Positions 1-9,023 of a stretch of DNA of 36,429 nt are shown piece by piece (position 1 is the first letter of the stretch; every line of letters begins with the position of its first letter). The position numbers and the translations under genes are program-made. The DNA comes from Deltaproteobacteria bacterium (lineage in GTDB: Bacteria > Myxococcota_A > Polyangia > Haliangiales > Haliangiaceae), in NCBI GenBank assembly GCA_013812655.1, contig JACCTC010000500.1, positions 1-36,429 of the forward strand, given 5' to 3'. The notes under the pieces are model-generated. The model had not been told where the DNA came from and did no database searches. It saw only the letters and a program-made list of their open reading frames with translations.

Positions 1-7
1 TCCGGAC

Positions 8-661
8 TCACCGCCCGAAGCGCGGGAGCTCGGCCATCGATGCAAACACCGCGTCGGCCTCGCGGAGGCTGTCGGCGGGGTCGGCGCCGGTCGCGACCGC
101 GTAGACCCGGGCGCCGCACGCGCGCGCCGCGGCGATGTCGTGGATCGTATCGCCGACGACGATCACCTCGCTCACGGCGTGGCGCTCGCGACCGCGGGCG
201 ATCGCGCGGGCGACGAGCTCGGCGCGGAGATGCGAGTCGCAGCCGTAGCCGCCGAACGGAAACCACTGCTGGAGCTTGCCGGCGGCGAGCTTGGCGTCAG
301 CGCCGGCGCGGATGTTTCCGGTCGCCACCGCGAGCACGCAATCGCCGCGCGCCGCGAGGTGCTCGAGCGTCTCGACGACGCCGGCGAGGACCTCGACCCC
401 GTGGGTCGCGAGCTGGGCGTGTAGCCGCGGGAGGTACGCGTCGAGAAACGCCGCCGACTCGGCCGCGGTCGGTCGCCGGCCGAGCCGCGCCACGAAGATC
501 TCCTCGATGATCGCCGGATCGGTCTTGCCGCCGTAGCGGATGCCCTCGCTGGCATCGGCGATCCCGTGGAGCTCGGCGAACACCGCGTCGAACGCGTCGC
601 GGCCCGAACGATGTGCGTGGAGCAGCGTGCCGTCGATATCGAACAGGTAAAGGACCGACAT
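8..661 (-). CDS. HAD-superfamily phosphatase, phosphoglycolate-phosphatase-like
   Basis: A 217-residue haloacid dehalogenase-like hydrolase, probably removing phosphate from a small metabolite in the cytoplasm. Motif I is FDIDGT (nucleophile Asp8, acid/base Asp10). Motif II is the Thr of VATGN, and motif IV is GDTIHDI, with the metal-binding aspartates. A helical cap lies between motifs I and II (about residues 15-85), as in the Gph/PGP-like subfamily. The start at 661 is chosen because MSVLYLFDIDGT begins just before motif I; the reading frame stays open upstream but is basic and atypical there. It lies 20 bases downstream of the serine protease on the same strand and may be co-transcribed. 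The substrate cannot be told from sequence. Confidence 0.85.
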   Translation of the reverse strand: MSVLYLFDIDGTLLHAHRSGRDAFDAVFAELHGIADASEGIRYGGKTDPAIIEEIFVARLGRRPTAAESAAFLDAYLPRLHAQLATHGVEVLAGVVETLEHLAARGDCVLAVATGNIRAGADAKLAAGKLQQWFPFGGYGCDSHLRAELVARAIARGRERHAVSEVIVVGDTIHDIAAARACGARVYAVATGADPADSLREADAVFASMAELPRFGR

Positions 662-681
662 GGCTCGCCGCGCGCCAGGCG

Positions 682-1815
682 TCAGCTCTTCGGCTTCTTG
701 GCGCCGTTCGCCTTCGCCCACTTGTCGGCGGCGATCAGGAATCCGTCGAACGTGTCGCGCATGGTCCACGCCTTGGCCTTGTAGTCGGACATCGCATTTG
801 CCTTGAGCAAGCCATCACCGAATGCCGCGCGCACGCCCTTGCAGGCGCCGTCGCGCTCGAGCTTGGTCGCGGTGCCCTCGTAGATCCGGAAGCACGCCTC
901 GATCTCGCCCTTGTTGTAGAGCGGCGCTCCGACCTCGATCGCATCCTCGATCGCCTTGACGATCTCCCCGATCTGCTCGGGCCTGCAGCCCTCGTAGACC
1001 GCGACCGGGAAGCCTTCCCGCGAGTAGGGCGCTCGATCGATCTTGCTGACCCCGCCGGTATCCCTGCGCGTCGCCTTCGCGAAGTCCTCGACACCGATCG
1101 GCTGCTGCTTCGCGAACAGCGGCTTCAGGTAGTTCACCGGCATCGCGAAGTTGATCAGCTGACCCTGCGCGATGATCGCGGTGGTGACGCCGACGACCTC
1201 GCCGAGCTGGTTGAACAGCGGGCCACCACTCGAGCCCTGCGAGATCGGCGCGGAGATCTGGAGCAACGTGAGCTCGCTCGGGCACGTCGCACTGTTCTCG
1301 GCGACAGCCTGCTTCGAGCAGATCTCGCGGATCGAGCTGATCAGCCCCTCGGAGACCGTGTTCTCGAACACGCCGAGCGGGTTACCGATCGCGACGATCT
1401 GATCGCCAGTCGTGACCTTGCTGCTGTCACCGAGCCGGAGCGTCGGCAGCGCACGCGGCGCATCGAACTTGACGAGCACGAGATCGCGCAACGGATCGAC
1501 GTTGAGGATCGCGCTGACCGGATAGTGCGAGCCATCGTGCAGCTTGACCTTGATGTCGCTGGTGCCCGCGATCACGTGGAAGTTCGTCGCGACCACGCCG
1601 GTCTTGTCGACGATGAAGCCGGTGCCGAACTGCTCGCCCTCGGCGCCCTGCGCCTCGATCCGCACGATCGCGGGGCTCGACCGCTGGACGATGTCCTTCG
1701 CGGTCAGCGGCTTGTCGGCCTTCGGGATCTCGGTGGCCTTCCCACCGCCGCCGCCGCACGCTCCGGCCGCGGCGACTGCAAGCGCGACGACCGAGGCGAG
1801 GCGGTGACCGGGCAT
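682..1815 (-). CDS. HtrA/DegP-like trypsin-fold serine protease, probable lipoprotein
   Basis: A 377-residue envelope protease. The N-terminal hydrophobic stretch ends at AAAGAC with Cys20, a weak lipobox followed by poly-Gly, so it is probably a lipoprotein or otherwise exported. The S1C catalytic triad is complete: His80 in TNFHVIAG, Asp111 in DPLRDLVLVK and Ser196 in GSSGGPL. Unlike DegP/DegS it has no PDZ domain. The C-terminal 150 residues are a Cys-containing helical extension without a recognised domain. Its likely role is quality control or regulated cleavage in the periplasm. It sits between a TPR-like membrane protein and a HAD phosphatase on the same strand. Protease identity is firm; substrate and topology are inferred. 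Confidence 0.88.
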   Translation of the reverse strand: MPGHRLASVVALAVAAAGACGGGGGKATEIPKADKPLTAKDIVQRSSPAIVRIEAQGAEGEQFGTGFIVDKTGVVATNFHVIAGTSDIKVKLHDGSHYPVSAILNVDPLRDLVLVKFDAPRALPTLRLGDSSKVTTGDQIVAIGNPLGVFENTVSEGLISSIREICSKQAVAENSATCPSELTLLQISAPISQGSSGGPLFNQLGEVVGVTTAIIAQGQLINFAMPVNYLKPLFAKQQPIGVEDFAKATRRDTGGVSKIDRAPYSREGFPVAVYEGCRPEQIGEIVKAIEDAIEVGAPLYNKGEIEACFRIYEGTATKLERDGACKGVRAAFGDGLLKANAMSDYKAKAWTMRDTFDGFLIAADKWAKANGAKKPKS

Positions 1816-1864
1816 GTCACGAGTCTACCGTGCCGCACGCCAGGCCGCACGGACGGGTACAGCC

Positions 1865-2449
1865 TCACTTCGGCGGTGCAGCGGTGTCGGGCTTGAGACG
1901 AATGTGGCGGAGTGCGCCTTCGCCCGCCCGTCGGAAACCCTTGGGATCGAGGCGTGGATCGATGCCGCTCTTGACGCCCGCGTCGAGGTGCTGGTGATAG
2001 AGCCGCATGCGGATCTCTTCCCAGCTCGGGCACGAGCCATGGCCCTGCTCGCGCGCGAGCTCGCAGGCAGCGAGCGCCCGGTTCGCATAGTCGAGGCCGG
2101 GCACGACATCGAGCCGATCGACATAGGCGACCGATGCGGCGATCAGCGCTCGCCAGCGCGTCGGGGATTGCTTCGCCCGTTCTGCACCATCGATCGCGAC
2201 CTCGATCGCCCAGTCCTTGAAGCCGGCCTCGCCCAGCCGGCGTGCGAGGTCGGCGACCGCGTTGCCGTCGTCGGGCTTGGCGATCGTCCGCGCCTCGGCG
2301 AGCGCGATCGCGAACTGGTCGGGCTCGGAGCCTCCGGAGACCTGGATGACGCTCGACGCGTACATCTCGCGCGGTGGCAGGAACAGCGCGACCGCCACCA
2401 CCGTGAGGATGCCGAGGTCCACGATCCCGATCGCACGCGGCCACTTCAT
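1865..2449 (-). CDS. Membrane-anchored TPR-like hypothetical protein
   Basis: A 194-residue protein with one N-terminal transmembrane helix (about residues 8-25, IVDLGILTVVAVALFLP). An alanine-rich helical region follows, resembling two or three degenerate TPR-type helix pairs (about residues 55-140). Two cysteines (in AACEL and GSCPS) could form a disulfide in the periplasm. No catalytic motif is seen. It is the first gene of a three-gene minus-strand run with the serine protease 49 bases downstream, so it may be a scaffold or adaptor in the same envelope process. The ATG has only a weak upstream purine stretch. Function not recognised. Confidence 0.7.
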   Translation of the reverse strand: MKWPRAIGIVDLGILTVVAVALFLPPREMYASSVIQVSGGSEPDQFAIALAEARTIAKPDDGNAVADLARRLGEAGFKDWAIEVAIDGAERAKQSPTRWRALIAASVAYVDRLDVVPGLDYANRALAACELAREQGHGSCPSWEEIRMRLYHQHLDAGVKSGIDPRLDPKGFRRAGEGALRHIRLKPDTAAPPK

Positions 2450-2730
2450 GAACCACTAGACAGTAGCGCCACCGCGAAGTTCCCACTTGCTCGTACGAAT
2501 TAAACTTTACGCATCGCGGCGATAAAGCCGGCTGGCTCCCTCCACCTCGGTTCGCGATCCGTGATGGCCGTAGCATTTCGCCCCGCGATGTCCCGAGATG
2601 CGCCGGTGCCTGATGTCGTACCTGGTTATGCATCGGTAAGCATGTTCATCGCTTGCGTCGTGGATCCCTCCTTGCAAACCCGCCCCGGTCACCAGACCCG
2701 TACCCGCACTTCCTTCTGGAGGATCTCTCG
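2450..2730. other. Divergent intergenic region upstream of the Exb operon
   Basis: This 281-base spacer separates the minus-strand TPR-like gene from the plus-strand ExbB gene and must hold promoters for both. It contains an AT-rich island at about 2486-2511 (TTGCTC, GAATTAAACTTTA), unusual for this genome and the likeliest promoter core. No hexamer pair with good spacing could be fixed. No RNA gene or repeat was recognised. Confidence 0.4.
2718..2723 (+). promoter_or_regulatory. Shine-Dalgarno that sets the ExbB start
   Basis: GGAGGA lies seven bases before the ATG at 2731. This decides for that start over the in-frame ATG at 2653, which would add 26 residues unlike an ExbB N terminus. Confidence 0.8.
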
Positions 2731-3372
2731 ATGTTGACTGCTATCTCGACCGCGTTTCACAAGGGTGGCTGGGGCATGTGGCCCATCCTCTTCACGTCCG
2801 TGATCATCATCGCGGTGATCGTGGAGCGAGCCGTCTATCTGTTCCGTGCGTCGGTCGACAAGGACAAGCTCCTCGCGCTCCTCAAGAGCCAGGTCATGAG
2901 CGGCAACGTCCAGGGTGCCATCAAGGTGTGCTCGGGTAACCCGACCCCGATGACCCGCATCGTCCAGGCGGGCCTCATGAAGTTCAACAAGAGCGACGAC
3001 GAGGTCCAGGCCGCGATGGACGAGGCCGCGCTCCGCGAGCTTCCCAAGATCAACGCCCGCACGCCGTACCTGGCGATGCTCTCGAACTTCGCCGTCATGG
3101 CAGGTCTGCTCGGAACGATCTCCGGTATGATCAAGTCGTTCGGCTCGGTCGGTAGCGACGAAGGCGGCAACAAGGCAACGGTCCTCGCAGAAGGTATCTC
3201 CGAGGCGCTGAACTGCACCGCCTTCGGTATCGGTACGTCGCTGATCGGTCTGCTCGGTTACTCGCTGCTCCAGGGCAAGACGACCCGCGTGATCGACGAC
3301 ATCAACGAGGTGACCGTGCAGGTCGTCAACCTCGTGACGTCGCACCGCGCGCAGATGCAGCCCGGCGTTTAG
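2731..3372 (+). CDS. ExbB/TolQ/MotA-family proton channel subunit
   Basis: A 213-residue inner-membrane protein of the MotA/TolQ/ExbB family, which forms the pentameric proton channel of energy-transducing envelope motors. Three transmembrane helices are visible: about 15-37 (WPILFTSVIIIAVIVERAVYL), 113-136 and 155-181. A long cytoplasmic loop lies between helices 1 and 2. Family marks include the VERA motif, AGLLGTISGMIKSF in helix 2, and GISEALNCTAFGIGTSL in helix 3 with the polar Glu and Thr lining the proton path. It is followed by two ExbD genes and a lipoprotein gene in one operon. The same order of one ExbB and two ExbD is known from AglR-AglQ-AglS of myxobacterial gliding, but assignment to that system is not possible here. 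Confidence 0.92.
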   Translation: MLTAISTAFHKGGWGMWPILFTSVIIIAVIVERAVYLFRASVDKDKLLALLKSQVMSGNVQGAIKVCSGNPTPMTRIVQAGLMKFNKSDDEVQAAMDEAALRELPKINARTPYLAMLSNFAVMAGLLGTISGMIKSFGSVGSDEGGNKATVLAEGISEALNCTAFGIGTSLIGLLGYSLLQGKTTRVIDDINEVTVQVVNLVTSHRAQMQPGV

Positions 3373-3400
3373 TTCTCCCTCGCATTGGCACACCCTAGCG

Positions 3401-3406
3401 AGGAGG
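3401..3406 (+). promoter_or_regulatory. Shine-Dalgarno of first ExbD
   Basis: A perfect AGGAGG lies seven bases before the ATG at 3414, among the strongest ribosome sites in the window, suggesting high translation of the first ExbD. Confidence 0.75.
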
Positions 3407-3413
3407 ACTCACC

Positions 3414-3920
3414 ATGGGCGCAGCAGTAGGAACAGACGAAAAAGGAGCGGTCAACGTCGAGTTGAACGTCGTGCCGTTCATCGATCTGATGAGCTGCTTG
3501 ACAGCGTTTCTTCTCGTCACCGCGGTCTGGGTCAACATTGCCCAGATCAACATCCAGCCAAAGGGCAAGTCGCGCGATACCTCCAACGTCCAGGTGGACG
3601 AGGAGACGGTCACGCTGTCCGTCCTGGTCCAGGCCGACAAGATCTGGGTCGGGCTATCACGCGTCAACGAGTTCCAGGACATCCCGAAGCTCGCGACGGG
3701 TGACCACGACTGGGACAAGTTCGAGACCACGATCAAGCAGCACAAGGCCTCGGCGTTCTTCACCGACAAGACGCAGATCGAGATCGCGGCCGAGAGTACC
3801 CAGGCCGCACCGGTGAAGTATCAAGACGTCATTCGCGCGATGGATCTGTCCGTGAAGGTCGGATTCATCGATGTTGGACTCTCCGACCCGCAGGGCCTCG
3901 CGGCCAGGCCGACCCTGTAG
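3414..3920 (+). CDS. ExbD/TolR-family protein, first copy
   Basis: A 168-residue bitopic inner-membrane protein: a short cytoplasmic N terminus, one transmembrane helix (about residues 18-42) and a periplasmic domain. The motif LNVVPFIDLMSCLTAF holds Asp24, the proton-carrying aspartate conserved in ExbD/TolR. The C-terminal domain ends with the family pattern YQDVIRAMDLSVKVGF (about 142-157). It should act with the upstream ExbB as the rotor/stator partner that transmits proton-motive force to an outer-envelope component. The next gene is a second, clearly different ExbD, so the complex may hold a heterodimer. Confidence 0.9.
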   Translation: MGAAVGTDEKGAVNVELNVVPFIDLMSCLTAFLLVTAVWVNIAQINIQPKGKSRDTSNVQVDEETVTLSVLVQADKIWVGLSRVNEFQDIPKLATGDHDWDKFETTIKQHKASAFFTDKTQIEIAAESTQAAPVKYQDVIRAMDLSVKVGFIDVGLSDPQGLAARPTL

Positions 3921-3929
3921 GAGACGAAG

Positions 3930-4541
3930 ATGCCAGTACACAAAGCAGGCCCACGCCTCTATCACTCGGTCCCGTTCAAGCACCTCGTCAAGAAGGCGGG
4001 CAGCGGCGCGGGCGGGAAGTCCTCGAACATCTCGCTCAACGTCGTGCCGTTCGTCGACATGATGACGATTCTCGTGTGCTTCTTGCTCATGGTGTTCTCG
4101 TCGACCGGTCAGCTGCTCCAGGCCCAGAAGGGTCTCGAGCTGCCACTTGCCCAGTCGAGCGAGACGCTGCAGCAGGCGCCCGTCATCATCGTCACCCGCA
4201 ACGAGATCACCTATCAGGGTCAGCTCGTGGCGACGACCGAGAGCGTGCTCCGTGACGACTCGCCCACCTTCAAGATCGACGCGCTGTTCGAGCGACTCGA
4301 CTCGGCCGCGAAGAAGATCAAGGAGGACGTCGGGATGGGTCGTAACTACGAGAAGAAGCTGCTCGAGGCCTGCGAGAAGGCCAAGCAGGGAATCCGCCCC
4401 GAGCCCGGTTCCGTCTGCCCCGACGGTCTCGCGATCTTGCAAGCCGACGAGTCCACGGACGCGCGGCTGATCAACAAGATCGTCGTGACTGCCAAGGCCG
4501 CCGGTTTCGAAAACCTCTTGTTCGCCGTCAAGAACAAGTAG
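3930..4541 (+). CDS. ExbD/TolR-family protein, second copy
   Basis: A 203-residue ExbD-like protein with a longer N-terminal cytoplasmic tail (about 35 residues). The transmembrane helix is at about 38-62, with NVVPFVDMMTILVCFLL carrying the conserved proton-transfer Asp43. The periplasmic region differs from the first copy: it has an inserted helical segment (about 100-160) rich in charged residues with two cysteines (EACEK, SVCPD), then a final beta-alpha pattern ending FENLLFAVKNK. It starts nine bases after the first ExbD, with AGGAGA just upstream. Having two diverged ExbDs in one operon argues for two distinct roles in one motor. Family assignment is firm; partner pairing is inferred. 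Confidence 0.88.
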   Translation: MPVHKAGPRLYHSVPFKHLVKKAGSGAGGKSSNISLNVVPFVDMMTILVCFLLMVFSSTGQLLQAQKGLELPLAQSSETLQQAPVIIVTRNEITYQGQLVATTESVLRDDSPTFKIDALFERLDSAAKKIKEDVGMGRNYEKKLLEACEKAKQGIRPEPGSVCPDGLAILQADESTDARLINKIVVTAKAAGFENLLFAVKNK

Positions 4542-4556
4542 CCAAGAGGTACACCC

Positions 4557-6797
4557 ATGTTGCGCCAGATGACCCTGGTCATGGCAGCGGTGGGGCTCTT
4601 GAGCCTCACTGGCTGTCCGGACAACCAGTATGACTACACGACCTGGACGAAGAAGCTCGGCGAGCCGCACGAAGCCGAGCGCGCCGTCACCGAGCTCGAA
4701 CAGCTAGGCAACCCCGGTGCCATCCCGGCACTCGGTGAGGCATGGATCGCGCAGGGCCGCCCGGTCCGCCTGCTCCAGGTCATCATCAGCCTCGCGCGTC
4801 CGCTGACCCCCGAAGAAGCCAAGGCGAAGTTCGTCACCGACTACGAGAAGTCGGGTCGCAAGGCGAGCTGGGAAGCGGCGCTGCCGTTCCTCAAGAAGGC
4901 GCTCATCGAGGTCGACGAGGCGAACCCGCGCTCGGTCGACTCCGCCACCAAGGCCGCCGACGCGCTCGGCGAGTCGCAGGCTCCCGGTGGCCTCGAGGCG
5001 CTGATCGAGATCGCCAACAAGCCCGTCACCAAGAAGCTGATCGCCGCGCAGATCGGTGCGATCCGCGCGATCGGCAAGTACGACAACGACAAGGCGACGG
5101 CCGCCGGGGCACTCGCGAAGATCATCGATCGCGAGCCGCCTCCGCACCCGCGCATGGCGAAGGACAAGGAGACCCGCCGGGCCTCCGAAGAGAAGTTCAG
5201 CATGTTCCTCGCGACGAGCGGCGCCGCGATCAACGGGCTCGCCGATCTTCGCGTCGCCTCCGCAGCCAAGACGCTGGTGCTCTCGCTCTACCGCACGCCG
5301 GAGCTGTTCGATCAGATCCGTCGCGCTCTCGTCGCGAGTGGCCCGGATGCCAAGGGTGAGATCCGCAAGATCCTCCAGGGCACCCACGCCGAGGTCAACC
5401 AGCTCTTCAAGGACAAGAAGCTCGAGAAGTACTGCGGCGACAAGGGCGACGTGCCGGACCCGCAGTGTCTCCCGGTGTCCGCGAAGGACTTCTACGCCGC
5501 GGTCGTGCTCGGTGACTTCTACGATCCAGCGACGAGCCAGGATCTGCTGGTCGCGCTCAAGCGTCCGCCGGTCCCGGCGTACTACCTCGACGAGCAGCCG
5601 GGTCCGACCCAGTACAACGCGATCTTCGACGCGCTCCGCAAGATCGGCGCGCCTGACTCCGCGGCTCCCGTCAAGGCGCTGTGGGCGGGTGGCGGCGGCG
5701 GTGGCGGTGGTGGCGGTGGTGGCGGCAAGAAGGGCAAGAAGGCCGCAGCGCCGGCTCCAGCACCCTCTGGCGTCGACATCGGCACGAAGATCCTCGCGAT
5801 CGGCACGTATCCGTTCCTGACGCGTGATGGCTCGGGAACCGCCGAGCTCGGCAAGATCGCCGCTGACAACACCGCGGATGACGGGCTCCGTCAGGAAGCG
5901 GCCACGGCGTTCGCCCGGCTGTCACGCGACAAGGGCGACATCGTGGTGCTCGAGAACCTCGCGCAGAAGTACTTCGACGCGTCGAAGAAGAAGCTCGACG
6001 AGGCGAACGGCAAGCCGAAGGCGACGGCCGACGCGGCCGACAAGGAGTTCGAGGCGCAGAAGAAGGCGCTCGATACCATCAAGGTCACGCTGATCAAGAC
6101 CACGAAGGATCCGAGCAAGACCGCCGCGGACATCAAGGCGGCGACCGAGGCCGCGAAGAAGGCCGAAGAGGACTTCAAGCTGCAGAAGAAGAAGCACCGC
6201 GACGCGATCGCTCCGTACAAGAACGCCGACAACGCGGCGAAGGCGTACAAGGGCTACGCGCGCATGTTCCAGACGCACATCGCCCGCATCGAAGTGGCGC
6301 TGCGCTGCAAGGAAGACCTCGCGTGCTACGCGAACACGCTGAAGCTCAAGCCCGAGGAAGCGGCGAAGAACCTCACGCCGTACATCAAGGACATCAAGGA
6401 CTGGACGAAGGAGGAGCATCTCGGGCTCCTCGAGGGCAACATCGAACGCGCGATGATCGAGCTCGGCAAGAAGGGCGCGAAGGCCTCGGCTCACACCGAC
6501 CTCCTGCTCGACAACGCCAAGAGCGACAACCGGCTGATCCGGCAGAGCATCCTGCTCGCGCTGCCCAAGATCGCCGCGGTTCCCTGCGGTAATTGCGAGG
6601 CGAAGCTCGACGCGGCCATCAAGGCCGGCGAGGGCAAGACGACGATCGGTCAGCTCAACTTCGAGACGACCATGCTGCGTAACTACTTCTCGTGGGCCGG
6701 CGGCAAGACGCCGTCGAAGTCATCTGCGCCTGCGCCTGCCGAGGCACCTGCCGAGGCGCCCGCCGAGAAGACGGACGAGCCGGCGAAGGAAGAATAG
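4557..6797 (+). CDS. HEAT-repeat lipoprotein encoded with the Exb motor
   Basis: A 746-residue lipoprotein. The signal peptide ends at LTGC with lipidated Cys20. Residues about 30-330 are paired amphipathic helices resembling HEAT/armadillo repeats, for example the segments beginning AVTELEQLG, ALIEIANKPV and RAIGKYDNDK. A run of 13 glycines (378-390) and a basic Lys/Ala/Pro linker then divide the protein. A long charged helix, likely coiled coil, covers about 475-550. More helical repeats follow, and the tail is Pro/Ala/Glu-rich (APAEAPAE, about 720-746). It is 15 bases downstream of the second ExbD and ends the operon, so it is the best candidate for the periplasmic output or anchor of this motor. 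Repeat type and role are inferred; no enzyme motif is seen. Confidence 0.8.
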   Translation: MLRQMTLVMAAVGLLSLTGCPDNQYDYTTWTKKLGEPHEAERAVTELEQLGNPGAIPALGEAWIAQGRPVRLLQVIISLARPLTPEEAKAKFVTDYEKSGRKASWEAALPFLKKALIEVDEANPRSVDSATKAADALGESQAPGGLEALIEIANKPVTKKLIAAQIGAIRAIGKYDNDKATAAGALAKIIDREPPPHPRMAKDKETRRASEEKFSMFLATSGAAINGLADLRVASAAKTLVLSLYRTPELFDQIRRALVASGPDAKGEIRKILQGTHAEVNQLFKDKKLEKYCGDKGDVPDPQCLPVSAKDFYAAVVLGDFYDPATSQDLLVALKRPPVPAYYLDEQPGPTQYNAIFDALRKIGAPDSAAPVKALWAGGGGGGGGGGGGGKKGKKAAAPAPAPSGVDIGTKILAIGTYPFLTRDGSGTAELGKIAADNTADDGLRQEAATAFARLSRDKGDIVVLENLAQKYFDASKKKLDEANGKPKATADAADKEFEAQKKALDTIKVTLIKTTKDPSKTAADIKAATEAAKKAEEDFKLQKKKHRDAIAPYKNADNAAKAYKGYARMFQTHIARIEVALRCKEDLACYANTLKLKPEEAAKNLTPYIKDIKDWTKEEHLGLLEGNIERAMIELGKKGAKASAHTDLLLDNAKSDNRLIRQSILLALPKIAAVPCGNCEAKLDAAIKAGEGKTTIGQLNFETTMLRNYFSWAGGKTPSKSSAPAPAEAPAEAPAEKTDEPAKEE
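5688..5726 (+). repeat. GGT/GGC codon tract encoding 13 glycines
   Basis: A simple-sequence run of GGT and GGC codons inside the HEAT lipoprotein gene encodes Gly378-Gly390. It probably forms a flexible hinge between the two helical halves and is a likely site of length variation by slippage. Confidence 0.85.
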
Positions 6798-6850
6798 CGA
6801 ATCACATCGGGGGAACGCTGCTGGCGCACGCCACGGCGCGATGTGAGGAA

Positions 6851-6885
6851 GCCCGCGGAGCACGAGCTCCGCGGGCTTCGTTTTT
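6851..6885 (+). terminator. Rho-independent terminator of the Exb operon
   Basis: A perfect 11-bp stem (GCCCGCGGAGC, loop ACGA, GCTCCGCGGGC) at 6851-6876 is followed by TTCG and five T residues. It lies 53 bases after the HEAT lipoprotein stop and reads in its direction. The same stem may also help end the facing tRNA transcript, but the T run fits only the plus strand. Confidence 0.88.
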
Positions 6886-6886
6886 G

Positions 6887-6960
6887 TCGGGGCGACAGGA
6901 TTCGAACCTGCGACACCCTGGTCCCAAACCAGGTGCGCTACCAGGCTGCGCTACGCCCCG
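6887..6960 (-). tRNA. tRNA-Pro (anticodon TGG)
   Basis: A complete 74-nt cloverleaf on the minus strand. The seven-base acceptor stem CGGGGCG pairs with CGCCCCG, discriminator A73 is at 6887, and there is no encoded CCA. The D arm is GCGC-AGCCTGGTA-GCGC, the anticodon stem-loop is CCTGG-TTTGGGA-CCAGG with anticodon TGG, and the T arm holds GGTTCGAATCC. The first base C pairs with G72, as usual for bacterial proline tRNAs. It decodes CCA and wobble proline codons. It faces the Exb operon terminator and lies 50 bases downstream of the PilZ gene stop on the same strand. Confidence 0.96.
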
Positions 6961-7010
6961 AGGTGCAGATGGATTACCTGGTCCGTCTCGATCCCGCAAG
7001 CGTTTGCGAC

Positions 7011-7595
7011 TCAGCGATCCAGGAGCTTGGCGTCGAGGGCGGTCAGGACGTCGCCAACCGCCTGCCCGGCGTGCACGGCGATCACGAGCGTGCCGTCGTC
7101 GCCGAGGAAGCCGAGCGCGTTGCGATACTGCTCGGCGATGTCCTCGGGTGCGAGGATGCCGACCGCGGTGGCGTCACCGATCAGCTCGACGAGCCGCGAC
7201 GGCGGCGGCAGTGGCTGGACGGCATAGCCAGCGTCGCGGACGACCCCGCGCCATGGTTCGTGATCGACGAACACCGTCGCATGCGTCCGCTTGCCGAGCC
7301 GCAGGAGGTACGCGGTGAGCGCCTGCTGGAAGCCGGGTGGGCCGGCCTTGATGTGCAGGCCGGCGCCGGCGGGTGAGATGTGCGCGACCTCGGCGATCAC
7401 GCTGTACGTGCCGTAGCCCGGCAGATCGATGTCGACGTTGACCTCCTCGCGCATCGCGAGACCCTGCGCATCGCGGACGAACAGCCCGCCGGCGGACAGG
7501 TTCTCTGCATACTGCTCGACGAACTCCTGCGCGCGCTGATAGGCGACACGGAGGTTCACCCGCTTGCGCGGAGACTGTCTGGCATCGGCGCCCAC
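7011..7595 (-). CDS. PilZ-domain protein with receiver-like C-terminal half
   Basis: A 194-residue protein starting at GTG 7595, 14 bases after the HD gene stop. The frame stays open upstream inside the HD gene, but that part is Arg-rich shadow. Residues 8-100 form a PilZ domain, the c-di-GMP binding fold. The RxxxR motif is at Arg12-Arg16 and NLSAGG at 32-37, close to the PilZ subtype described as a Myxococcus xanthus paralogous domain. Residues 105-194 have alternating strands and helices (HATVFVD, ATAVGILAP, GTLVIAVHAG) like a CheY receiver, but lack the phospho-acceptor Asp and acidic pair. It may sense c-di-GMP and pass the signal through a non-phosphorylated receiver. PilZ is firm; the receiver half is inferred. 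Confidence 0.82.
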   Translation of the reverse strand: MGADARQSPRKRVNLRVAYQRAQEFVEQYAENLSAGGLFVRDAQGLAMREEVNVDIDLPGYGTYSVIAEVAHISPAGAGLHIKAGPPGFQQALTAYLLRLGKRTHATVFVDHEPWRGVVRDAGYAVQPLPPPSRLVELIGDATAVGILAPEDIAEQYRNALGFLGDDGTLVIAVHAGQAVGDVLTALDAKLLDR

Positions 7596-7609
7596 GCTGT
7601 AGCTTACCG

Positions 7610-8935
<1,326 letters not shown>

Positions 8936-9023
8936 GCGCGGACTGTATCAGGCCGCGGCCGCTGCGGAGATGCCCGGGTCGTCGACGAACACCCCGGCTG
9001 AACCGCGGGTGCTATGAAGTGGC

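Noticed and set aside
613-1896. 427-codon plus-strand frame over the serine protease
   Set aside because: It is antisense to a protease with an intact catalytic triad.
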